In this document: piece after piece, positions 7,311 through 13,189 of the stretch
Layout: every line of letters starts with the position of its first letter
How positions within the stretch are numbered: position 1 is the stretch's first letter
Assembly: GCA_002476905.1 (NCBI GenBank)
Contig: DLND01000113.1
Span: 1 to 13,189, forward strand
Direction: 5' to 3'
From: Flavobacteriales bacterium UBA7519
GTDB taxonomy: Bacteria > Bacteroidota > Bacteroidia > Flavobacteriales > Weeksellaceae
DNA length: 13,189 bases
Made by a program: the position numbers and the translations under genes
The notes under the pieces: model-generated
Database searches by the model: none
Told to the model about the DNA's origin: nothing
Seen by the model: the letters and a program-made list of their open reading frames with translations, nothing else

Positions 7311-7345
7311 AAAAATTCCCGAAAGTTGGAGGCTCGGGAATTTTT
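7311..7345. terminator. Bidirectional terminator after the small HAD gene
   Basis: AAAAATTCCCGA (7311-7322) pairs perfectly over 12 bp with TCGGGAATTTTT (7334-7345), with an 11-nt loop. It starts 14 bp past the leftward stop codon at 7360 and separates that gene from serA. Confidence 0.85.
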
Positions 7346-7359
7346 AATTTAGAATATTT

Positions 7360-7761
7360 TTAGTCACGGAAAACCTCTATGGTCACTTGTTTTTCAACCA
7401 AATCCGTGAATTTTCCTTTGTATCTTGTTGCGCGTACAAGGTGATTATCTATCCAGTGATAGTTTCCACCTCTTGGTTTTCCCAGCAAAACGCTGTGGTA
7501 TTTGAAACCGTGTTTGTTGAGCCAAGTTTCTGTAATTTCTCTCAAATCTTCTGTTCTGGAAGTGAAAAAACAAATCTGATGACCCTCGTCATACCATTTA
7601 TTAATGGTCGCCAAAGCGTCCGGAAATGGCTCGCAAGTAACCATTCTTTCTGGTTCTTCGTTAGAAACATCGTCTGTAATCGTTCCATCGATATCGATTA
7701 GATAATTCTTGATATCGCCTTTCAGCATTGGGCTCAGATGTTCTTTGTATTCTAATTCCAT
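7360..7761 (-). CDS. Small HAD-like protein of unknown substrate
   Basis: 133 residues, cytoplasmic. The HAD motifs are visible: motif I LIDIDGT (D23, D25), motif II FFTSRT (T67/S68), a Lys in GKPRGGN (K95) and an acidic motif IV in HWIDNH (D105). There is essentially no cap domain, as in small C0-type HAD phosphatases and 5'-nucleotidase or polynucleotide phosphatase relatives. Recalled Flavobacteriia homologues are highly similar and are sometimes annotated as phosphoheptose isomerase. Nothing in the sequence supports that name, since it has no SIS domain. The ATG at 7761 starts MELEYKEHL, which matches recalled homologues and fits the promoter 22 bp upstream. It appears to be a single-gene transcript. 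Confidence 0.82.
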   Translation of the reverse strand: MELEYKEHLSPMLKGDIKNYLIDIDGTITDDVSNEEPERMVTCEPFPDALATINKWYDEGHQICFFTSRTEDLREITETWLNKHGFKYHSVLLGKPRGGNYHWIDNHLVRATRYKGKFTDLVEKQVTIEVFRD

Positions 7762-7782
7762 AATTTGTTAAAATTGAAGTTG

Positions 7783-7814
7783 CAAAATTATATATTTCTA
7801 TTCAGACTAACAAA
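7783..7814 (-). promoter_or_regulatory. Bacteroidota-type promoter of the small HAD gene
   Basis: On the - strand TTTG (7814-7811) and TAATTTTG (7790-7783, an exact TAnnTTTG) are separated by 20 bp. A start near 7777 leaves a leader of about 16 bases before the ATG at 7761. Pattern-based. Confidence 0.6.
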
Positions 7815-7972
7815 TTATTACAAAAAGCTTAATAAAAGATTCATTTTATAATATAATTTAAAGAAAATTATCCTTTTAGTTTTACCACAATCACTTATCA
7901 ACCTAAAATTTTTCAGCTGATTAGACCTTTAAACACAAAAAAATCACCTAAAAAACTTATCACATCTTTTTA

Positions 7973-7980
7973 TATATTTG
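7973..7980 (+). promoter_or_regulatory. Probable -7 box of the APC permease gene
   Basis: TATATTTG matches TAnnTTTG and lies 16 bp before the ATG at 7997. No TTTG-like -33 box is present at 19-20 bp spacing, so this is a half-promoter call only. Confidence 0.35.
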
Positions 7981-7996
7981 ATTATTAATAAAAACT

Positions 7997-9406
7997 ATGG
8001 AGAAAAAACTCAAACTTTGGGACGCGGTGATGATCGTAATGGGATCTATGATAGGAAGCGGAATTTTTATCGTAAGCGCAGACATTATGCGAAATCTGGG
8101 TTCCGGTTACTGGATGATTGTAGTTTGGCTGATTACAGCGGTGATGACCATTGCAGCAGCAATAAGTTATGGTGAACTCTCGGCGATGTTTCCAAAAGCA
8201 GGTGGACAATACACTTACATCACAGAGATTTTCGGGAAACCAATGGGATTTCTCTACGGTTGGGGAATGTTTACTGTGATTCAAACGGGAACGATTGCCG
8301 CGGTTGCTGTCGCGTTTGGAAAATTTACAGCTTATCTTGTTCCAAGTTTGAATGATGCTGCTCCGATTTTTCAAAGTGGTGATTTTAAAATCACGTGGAT
8401 TCAGATTCTGGCGATTTTTGTGATTTTGTTTTTGACATTTGTGAATACGAAAGGCGTTCAGTTTGGTAAGATTTTACAGAATGTTTTTACTTCTTCCAAA
8501 ATCATTGCTCTTCTCGGTTTGATTGTTCTTGGTTTTGTTTTGATTTCTCAGTCCAATTGGAGTTCTAATATGAGTTTCGGCTGGGACGCGTTTCAAAATC
8601 TGAAACAAACCGAATGGAAAAGCATTTCTGGTGCTACTCTTGTTGGCGGGATCGCTGCCGCAATGGTAGGTTCTGTATTCAGTTCTGTAGCTTGGGAAAA
8701 CGTCACTTTTATTTCGGGAGAAATCGAAAATCCAAAGAAAAACGTTGTAAAGGCAATGATTTTAGGAACTTCGGCTGTGATGATTCTTTATCTTCTCGTG
8801 AATTTCGTTTACCTCAACGCACTCGATAGAGATTCTATCGCTTTTGCTGCGAATGACAGAGTTGCTGTTGCTGCTGCCGAAAAAATGTTTGGAAATGCAG
8901 GAACGATTATCATTGCCGTTCTTGTGATGATTTCGACTTTTGGCTGCGTGAACGGAATTGTCTTGGCTGGTGCAAGAGTTTTTCAAACCATGGCAAAAGA
9001 TGGCTTATTCCTAAAATCAGCCGTTGAAAATAATAAAAACGGCGTACCTGCAAAATCTCTTTGGATGCAGGGGATTTGGGCAAGTTTGCTTTGTTTGAGT
9101 GGACAATATGGTGATTTGCTGGATATGATTTCGTTTGTAATTGTTTTATTTTATATGATTACCGTTTTTGGCGTCATCTATCTGAGAATCAAAAAACCTG
9201 AACTGGAAAGAGGTTACAAAACTTTTCTTTATCCTTTTACGCCTATTCTCTATCTTTTGATTGGAACCGGATTTTGTATTCTGCTATTCATTTATAAGCC
9301 ACAATATACTTGGCCTGGATTGGGATTGATTTTGCTTGGGTTGCCTGTTTATTTTTTTATTAATAAGAAAATTGTTAATCTTGACGACACTCGGGATGAA
9401 GATTAA
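7997..9406 (+). CDS. APC-superfamily amino-acid permease
   Basis: 469 residues with about 12 predicted membrane helices, an inner-membrane amino-acid transporter of the amino acid-polyamine-organocation superfamily. The unwound helix-1 substrate motif GSMIGSGIF lies at 16-24, as in the L-type/SteT-YfnA branch. A GELSAMFPKAGGQYTYI stretch around 58-74 is the conserved helix 2 to helix 3 region, and SVAWENVTFISGEIENPKKN around 231-250 is the conserved helix 6 to 7 region of the family. This branch includes both proton symporters and exchangers; the sequence does not decide which, nor the substrate. Length is normal and the frame is intact. It is divergent from the small HAD gene, with a 235-bp AT-rich gap carrying a promoter for each. 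No terminator follows; parDE begins 62 bp downstream and could receive read-through. Confidence 0.88.
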   Translation: MEKKLKLWDAVMIVMGSMIGSGIFIVSADIMRNLGSGYWMIVVWLITAVMTIAAAISYGELSAMFPKAGGQYTYITEIFGKPMGFLYGWGMFTVIQTGTIAAVAVAFGKFTAYLVPSLNDAAPIFQSGDFKITWIQILAIFVILFLTFVNTKGVQFGKILQNVFTSSKIIALLGLIVLGFVLISQSNWSSNMSFGWDAFQNLKQTEWKSISGATLVGGIAAAMVGSVFSSVAWENVTFISGEIENPKKNVVKAMILGTSAVMILYLLVNFVYLNALDRDSIAFAANDRVAVAAAEKMFGNAGTIIIAVLVMISTFGCVNGIVLAGARVFQTMAKDGLFLKSAVENNKNGVPAKSLWMQGIWASLLCLSGQYGDLLDMISFVIVLFYMITVFGVIYLRIKKPELERGYKTFLYPFTPILYLLIGTGFCILLFIYKPQYTWPGLGLILLGLPVYFFINKKIVNLDDTRDED

Positions 9407-9416
9407 AAAAATAAGA

Positions 9417-9447
9417 TTTAAATAATTACCAAAATTTGGTAACTTTG
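9417..9447 (+). promoter_or_regulatory. Promoter of parDE
   Basis: TTTA (9417-9420, one base off TTTG) and TAACTTTG (9440-9447, exact TAnnTTTG) are 19 bp apart. Transcription would start near 9453, about 16 bases before the parD ATG at 9469. Confidence 0.55.
9426..9442. promoter_or_regulatory. Palindromic operator of parDE
   Basis: TTACCAAAATTTGGTAA is a perfect palindrome with 8-bp arms around one central A. It lies inside the promoter and covers the first three bases of the -7 box. ParD antitoxins are ribbon-helix-helix repressors that bind palindromes in their own promoters, so this is the likely autoregulatory site. Binding is inferred. Confidence 0.6.
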
Positions 9448-9468
9448 ATTTACAATAATAAAATTAAA

Positions 9469-9717
9469 ATGGGACGAAATACATCTGTTTCCTTAGGAAA
9501 TCATTTTGAAGAGTTTGTGGATGACAAAATTTCGCAAGGGAGATTTAAGAATGCCAGCGAAGTGATTCGTGCTGGATTGAGACTTTTGGAAGAGGAAGAA
9601 AATAAATTACAATTTCTTAAAAACGCAATTAAAGAAGGCACCGAAAGCGGAATAGCAAAAAATTTTGAACCGGAAAATCATCTTGCCTCACTAAAAGCCA
9701 AAATGAAAAATGGCTAA
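9469..9717 (+). CDS. parD: ParD-family antitoxin (ribbon-helix-helix)
   Basis: 82 residues. The N-terminal strand RNTSVSLGNHF and the following helices (FVDDKISQGRFKNASEVIRAGLRLLEEEE) form the type II ParD ribbon-helix-helix DNA-binding domain. The C-terminal half (roughly 45-82), with EGTESGIAKNF, would wrap and neutralise ParE. The ATG at 9469 gives the canonical MGRNTSVSL start. An in-frame GTG further upstream (9436) lies within the operator and -7 box and is rejected. The stop overlaps the parE start by 8 bases (ATGGCTAA), implying translational coupling. Expression is probably self-repressed through the palindrome at 9426-9442. Confidence 0.93.
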   Translation: MGRNTSVSLGNHFEEFVDDKISQGRFKNASEVIRAGLRLLEEEENKLQFLKNAIKEGTESGIAKNFEPENHLASLKAKMKNG

Positions 9718-10009
9718 ATACTTCTTCACGAACAAAGCTGTAGAAGACCTTTCAAATATTTACGAATATACTTTTCACTTTTGGTCAGAAAATCAAGCAG
9801 ACAAATATTATGAAGAACTAATTAGCTTCTGTCAAATGCTTTCAGAAAATCCAAATATTGGCAAAAATTACAACGAAATAGCTTCTAACATTTTTGGATT
9901 TCTAGCGAATCGACATATTATTTTTTACAGAATTCTATACATCAATAAAATAGAAATCACAAGAATTATTGGTGCTAATATGGATTTAAAATCAAGGATT
10001 CAAGAGTAA
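9710..10009 (+). CDS. parE: ParE/RelE-family toxin
   Basis: 99 residues of the ParE branch of the RelE/ParE superfamily. The pattern KAVEDLSNIYEYTFHFWSENQADKYYEEL at about 9-37 is the N-terminal helical hairpin, and the sheet includes a GFLANRHIIFYRILYINKIEITRIIG stretch at 63-88, with the conserved Arg and Tyr region and an RIIGANMDLKSRI end. Characterised ParE proteins poison DNA gyrase; some relatives instead act on RNA, and the target here is not established. It starts inside the parD stop codon region. The stop lies 5 bp from the stop of the convergent prephenate dehydratase gene, with no terminator between. Confidence 0.92.
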   Translation: MAKYFFTNKAVEDLSNIYEYTFHFWSENQADKYYEELISFCQMLSENPNIGKNYNEIASNIFGFLANRHIIFYRILYINKIEITRIIGANMDLKSRIQE

Positions 10010-10014
10010 TATTT

Positions 10015-10863
10015 CTATCCATCCAACAAAAACTCCTTATAATTTCCCAAAAACTTAACATCAGCGCCAATCGCTATTAACTCATCAATCGAGTTGATGT
10101 AAAGAACATTATTCCAATCACCAACAACAGTGATGAAAAAGAAATAGTTGCCTAATTTAGTTTTCAAAGTTCGGGATTCGATTTTGCTAAGGTTCATATT
10201 GCGCCACGCAAAAACCGATAAAACCTGATGTAAACCTCCCGCGTGATCTTCAGGTAAAGTGATGAGCATTGCTGTTTTTTTTCCGATACTTTGCATTTCA
10301 TTCTGATAAGAATTCTCGGTTTTGGAAATGACTATAAACCTGGTGTGATTCTCTTCAACATCGTGGATATTTTCATCGATGACTTTTAAGCCGTACAGAT
10401 TCGCTGCAAATTTGTTTGCAACCGCCGCAATTTTTCTTTCGGGATTTTCGGAAACACGCTTTGCTGCCGCTGCTGTTGATGCAAAATCCTGTTTAGGAAC
10501 ATCTGGATATTTTTGATTCAGGAAATGAAAACTTTGCGCAAGTGCTTGCGGATGAGAATATATTTTCTCAATTTCAGTATTATTATCCTGACTTGGATGA
10601 ATCATCAGATGATGAGCAATCGGCATCACTGCTTCAGCTTCAATCTTGATTTCCGGCGTTTGATAAAGATAATCCAAAGTCATCGAAACCGTTCCTTCTA
10701 TCGAGTTCTCCAAAGGAACCACCGCTTTATCCACTTCATTATTCTGAACCGCCAAAAAGCAATCTAAAATATTAACTTTAGGAATCAATTCTTCGTTTGG
10801 GAATAATTGAGTCGCTGTCAACTGCGTAAAAGAGGCTTCAGGTCCTAAGAATGCTATTTTCAT
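10015..10863 (-). CDS. pheA: Prephenate dehydratase with C-terminal ACT domain
   Basis: Converts prephenate to phenylpyruvate, the phenylalanine branch of aromatic synthesis, in the cytoplasm. 282 residues, the length of a stand-alone dehydratase without chorismate mutase. Catalytic domain motifs: GPEASFT (7-13), PLENSIEG (50-57), SHPQALAQ (103-110), STAAAA (129-134) and the catalytic TRF in NHTRF (174-176). The ACT domain (about 198-275) has GGLHQVL (209-215, GALxxxL in most) and ESRTLKTKLGNYFFF (from 229), the phenylalanine-binding elements, so feedback inhibition by Phe is likely. ATG at 10863 gives MKIAFLGPEASFT, the standard N-terminus. The gene stands alone; CACAAAGAACACAA direct repeats lie upstream. 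It converges on parE with 5 bp between stops. Confidence 0.95.
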   Translation of the reverse strand: MKIAFLGPEASFTQLTATQLFPNEELIPKVNILDCFLAVQNNEVDKAVVPLENSIEGTVSMTLDYLYQTPEIKIEAEAVMPIAHHLMIHPSQDNNTEIEKIYSHPQALAQSFHFLNQKYPDVPKQDFASTAAAAKRVSENPERKIAAVANKFAANLYGLKVIDENIHDVEENHTRFIVISKTENSYQNEMQSIGKKTAMLITLPEDHAGGLHQVLSVFAWRNMNLSKIESRTLKTKLGNYFFFITVVGDWNNVLYINSIDELIAIGADVKFLGNYKEFLLDG

Positions 10864-10887
10864 ACTGCGAAATTAAAGAATTAGAAC

Positions 10888-10922
10888 CACAAAGAACACA
10901 AAGATTATCACAAAGAACACAA
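10888..10922. repeat. Pair of direct repeats upstream of pheA
   Basis: CACAAAGAACACAA occurs at 10888-10901 and 10909-10922, a 21-bp period (two helical turns). It lies 25-59 bp upstream of the pheA ATG. It could be a regulatory site or simply a low-complexity intergenic motif; similar strings are frequent in flavobacterial intergenic DNA as I recall. Confidence 0.55.
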
Positions 10923-10963
10923 TATTTGTTAGACTGATGTCATCAAAACCTTTATGACAAAAA

Positions 10964-11407
10964 TTAATTAGTTTCTATGCTGATTGCAGGAACTTTATAA
11001 TTATTGAATTTCTTGTCGGGTTGCAGAATTCTGGCTCGTTTCAAAAGGTCTTCCGCAATTAGAATTGATTCGTTGTGAACTTCAATATCATTCAAGAAAA
11101 ATCTGGATTCAGATGTGAGGTTTAATTTTTTCTTAGCTTCGAAAATAGTTACTTTTTCGAGGTTCAAAGGTTTTTTCAAATTAATATTAATCAAACCATT
11201 TTTCACAAGGTCATCGTATTGTTCGATTTGTGAAGAAGGCGATTTATAAACCTGGATATTTTCAATTTCTTCCGGATTGAAACTATGAAGCAAAACATTA
11301 GAAACAATCACGTTATCAACAATATAAATTGGATTAGCTTCAGATTTTTGGGCAAAAGAAAATTGATAGCAAAAGAAAACTGCGAAAGCAAGAATCAGCT
11401 TTTTCAT
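10964..11407 (-). CDS. Small secreted protein resembling a TonB-receptor plug domain
   Basis: 147 residues with a clear Sec signal peptide (MKKLILAFAVFFCYQFSFAQ, cleavage near 20), so periplasmic or exported. Residues 27-80 resemble the plug of SusC-like receptors: IYIVDNVIVSN (plug: YVVDGVPVS), FNPEEIENIQVYKSPSS (plug: NPxDIESIEVLKDASA) and NGLININLKK (plug: NGVIxITTKK). There is no barrel, since the protein ends 67 residues later, and residues 80-147 are unrecognised. Such isolated plug-like proteins occur in Chryseobacterium as I recall, without a known role. The start at 11407 is fixed by the signal peptide. It follows the EEP gene by 33 bp on the same strand and may be co-transcribed. 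Confidence 0.8.
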   Translation of the reverse strand: MKKLILAFAVFFCYQFSFAQKSEANPIYIVDNVIVSNVLLHSFNPEEIENIQVYKSPSSQIEQYDDLVKNGLININLKKPLNLEKVTIFEAKKKLNLTSESRFFLNDIEVHNESILIAEDLLKRARILQPDKKFNNYKVPAISIETN

Positions 11408-11440
11408 AAAATTTGGATTTGAATAGCTAAGTTAAGGATT

Positions 11441-12511
11441 TTAATTGGCGTCGCCTTTTTCGATACCTTCTTCGATTTTTTCATCCACTTCAGCTTCTTC
11501 TTCCTCAGAAATTTCAAGTTGATTTTCCGTATCTTCATTTCTTATAACCAACGAAATCCAAATCGGAAAATGGTCAGAATCAACAGATTTCATCACTTTC
11601 ATATCGACTAATCGAAAATGCGGGCTTACGAAAAAATGATCAAGCGGCCAACGTAGAAACCAATATTTAGCGTGAAAGGTATTGAACATTCCTCGTCCAC
11701 GTCGCGGATCGAGCATTCCGCTGGATTTTAGAAACAGCTTAGTCGTTCTGGACCAAGCGACATCATTCAGGTCTCCAAAAACAATGGCTGGTTTTCCAAA
11801 TTCCTCTGCCTTTTCACCAACCAAAAGAATCTCGGCATCACGTTCCGTACTTTCCGGATTTTCCTGAGGAACCGGCGGCGTTGGATGAATTCCGAATAAT
11901 CTAACCGTTTGATTATTATATTCCAAATCTGCAACAATAGACGGAATATCATCATCAATCAAATAATTGACTTCGTAATTCTTAACCGGAAAATGGCTGT
12001 AAAACAGAAGTCCATAAGTGTTTGCCAAAGGAACTTCAATCTTGTATTCGTAATTTTTGGTAACGGTTTTTAAGGCATTTTGCCATTCTTCATCAGTCTC
12101 CAAAAAAAATAAAACAGATGGATTTTCCTCTTTGACTAAATCAATTAATTTCTGATAATTCCGGTTATGCTGATAAACATTACAAACCAAAATATCAAGA
12201 ACTTTTTCGTCGGGATTTGGTTGAATTTTATCAATCATCGTTTTCCCATAATCCGTGTAAGGAAAAATGATGTAAAATAAATATCCAGCAGAAATTACTT
12301 CAGCAGTAAGAATTATATATTCGTAAATATTCGGATTTTCAAAAGTGAAAAACCAAGCGACAATAAGAATTAGAAGAATGATAAATTTCTGAAAACGAGG
12401 ATAATCAAACACGCGAAAAACCCAGTAATTATGTCGGATAGTGGGAATTAGCATCGATAAAATCGCTAAAACGGATGTAATCCAATAAAGACAATTCGGG
12501 ATGTTTTCCAT
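11441..12511 (-). CDS. Membrane-anchored endonuclease/exonuclease/phosphatase family protein
   Basis: 356 residues. Three hydrophobic segments (about 8-25, 41-58, 64-84) anchor it in the inner membrane. The catalytic domain from about residue 104 has the metal-dependent EEP motifs: N111 in VCNVY, E138 in FLETDEEW, H209 in GIHPTPP, D247/N249 in GDLND, D291/H292 in PLDHFF and D313/H314 in SDHFPI. All are present, so it should be active. The fold covers nucleases, phosphodiesterases and lipid phosphatases; the substrate is not evident. The tail (about 327-356) is strongly acidic (EISEEEEAEVDEKIEEGIEKG). It starts 5 bp after the GNAT gene stop, which suggests an operon. The ATG at 12511 precedes the first helix. 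Confidence 0.87.
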   Translation of the reverse strand: MENIPNCLYWITSVLAILSMLIPTIRHNYWVFRVFDYPRFQKFIILLILIVAWFFTFENPNIYEYIILTAEVISAGYLFYIIFPYTDYGKTMIDKIQPNPDEKVLDILVCNVYQHNRNYQKLIDLVKEENPSVLFFLETDEEWQNALKTVTKNYEYKIEVPLANTYGLLFYSHFPVKNYEVNYLIDDDIPSIVADLEYNNQTVRLFGIHPTPPVPQENPESTERDAEILLVGEKAEEFGKPAIVFGDLNDVAWSRTTKLFLKSSGMLDPRRGRGMFNTFHAKYWFLRWPLDHFFVSPHFRLVDMKVMKSVDSDHFPIWISLVIRNEDTENQLEISEEEEAEVDEKIEEGIEKGDAN

Positions 12512-12516
12512 TTTCG

Positions 12517-13014
12517 CTAATCTTTGATATTTTTTCCGAGAATAATAAGACTTCTTTTTTCGCAGTCGAGTTCAGCGATATTTTTGAGATTTCCCCATAA
12601 TTCAAAACCAAATTTCTCAAACAAAGACAAACTTGGAAGATTATGAGCGAAGATGAAAGCGAGAAGATTTTCGACTCCGAGATTTGGTGCTTTTTCGATA
12701 CAATATTGCAGAATTTTTTTTCCATAACCTTTTCCTCGGGAATCATCAGAAAGATAAATACTGATTTCAGCCGTTTTCTGATAAGCCGGTCTCCCGTAAA
12801 AATCCTGAAAACTAACCCAGCCAATTATATTTTTATGAAAATCTTCAATCATCCAAAGCGGACGAAATTCAGAATTATGCTGATGAAACCAACCGAGTTT
12901 GCTCTCGACAGAAACAGGCTCCAAATCAGCGGTAACCAATCGAGATGCAACCGTAGAATTGTAAATTTCCACAATCTTAGGAAGGTCATCTAAAGTCGCA
13001 TCACAAAAAGTCAT
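12517..13014 (-). CDS. GNAT-family N-acetyltransferase, phosphinothricin-acetyltransferase-like
   Basis: 165 residues, cytoplasmic. The N-terminus (TFCDATLDDLPKIVEIYNSTV) is typical of the PAT/YncA branch, which acetylates amino groups of small amino-acid-like molecules. The acetyl-CoA loop DSRGKGYGKKIL lies at 91-102 (R93, G94, G96, G98, matching Q/RxxGxG/A). The segment ENLLAFIFAHNLPSLSLFEKFGFELWG is motif B, with the Asn of AHNLPS and the GF of the last strand. Substrate unknown; the phosphinothricin name is by branch only. ATG at 13014. The stop is 5 bp upstream of the EEP start and the gene starts 19 bp after the CGS-family stop, so the three are probably one transcript. Confidence 0.88.
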   Translation of the reverse strand: MTFCDATLDDLPKIVEIYNSTVASRLVTADLEPVSVESKLGWFHQHNSEFRPLWMIEDFHKNIIGWVSFQDFYGRPAYQKTAEISIYLSDDSRGKGYGKKILQYCIEKAPNLGVENLLAFIFAHNLPSLSLFEKFGFELWGNLKNIAELDCEKRSLIILGKNIKD

Positions 13015-13033
13015 TTTTTTTAATTATTAATTG

Positions 13034-13189
<156 letters not shown>

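Noticed and set aside
7360..7761. Phosphoheptose isomerase (GmhA) as the function of the small HAD gene
   Set aside because: The name circulates for homologues, but the protein has HAD motifs (DIDGT, TSR, IDN) and no SIS domain.
7985..8374. ORF opposite the 5' end of the APC permease gene
   Set aside because: The His/Ser/Asn-rich translation is typical of an antisense shadow of a membrane-protein gene.
9436..9468. Upstream GTG start extending parD by 11 codons
   Set aside because: It would fall inside the operator and -7 box, and the standard ParD N-terminus begins at the ATG at 9469.
10938..10959. TGTCAT/ATGACA hairpin as terminator after the plug-like gene
   Set aside because: The stem is only 6 bp and no T run follows on the - strand.

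Overview
The window looks like a chromosomal segment of a Bacteroidota bacterium of the Chryseobacterium/Epilithonimonas type (Flavobacteriales, Weeksellaceae). The evidence is AT-rich DNA, no clear Shine-Dalgarno sites, -7 boxes of the form TAnnTTTG with 19-20 bp spacing to a -33 TTTG-like box, and closest recalled relatives of most proteins in that group. The family and genus are inferred from protein resemblance; no search was run.

Layout. 1-1024 (+): 3' two thirds of an NADP-dependent glyceraldehyde-3-phosphate dehydrogenase-like aldehyde dehydrogenase, with an in-frame TAG at 2-4. 1025-1338: bidirectional terminator, a structured intergenic repeat and the lptG promoter. 1339-2790 (+): LptF/LptG-family permease gene cut by one in-frame TAA. 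2976-3779 (-): Cof-type HAD phosphatase. 3835-4671 (-): galT remnant with two in-frame stops and no 5' third. 4793-4879 (-): tRNA-Ser(GGA). 4927-5943 (-): type I asparaginase. 6150-7106 (-): short-form D-3-phosphoglycerate dehydrogenase. 7360-7761 (-): small HAD-like protein. 7997-9406 (+): APC amino-acid permease. 9469-10009 (+): ParD/ParE toxin-antitoxin pair. 10015-10863 (-): prephenate dehydratase. 10964-11407 (-): small secreted protein resembling a TonB plug. 11441-12511 (-): membrane-anchored endonuclease/exonuclease/phosphatase family protein. 12517-13014 (-): GNAT acetyltransferase. 13034-13189 (-): C-terminus of a cystathionine gamma-synthase family enzyme.

Functionally the intact genes lean to amino-acid metabolism: asparagine hydrolysis, serine synthesis, phenylalanine synthesis, amino-acid uptake and trans-sulfuration. 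They are mostly separate transcription units, each with its own terminator or promoter, rather than one pathway operon. The 13189-11441 block (CGS-family, GNAT, EEP) is tightly spaced and may be an operon.

Most notable: (i) a family of three intergenic hairpin repeats (1122-1209, 5974-6063, 7160-7290) with conserved ends and a variable central stem; (ii) three genes with in-frame stops, all in the first 4.7 kb, including an LPS-export permease that would normally be essential; (iii) a perfect 17-bp palindrome between the -33 and -7 boxes of parDE. I did not find a convincing new defence or biosynthetic system.
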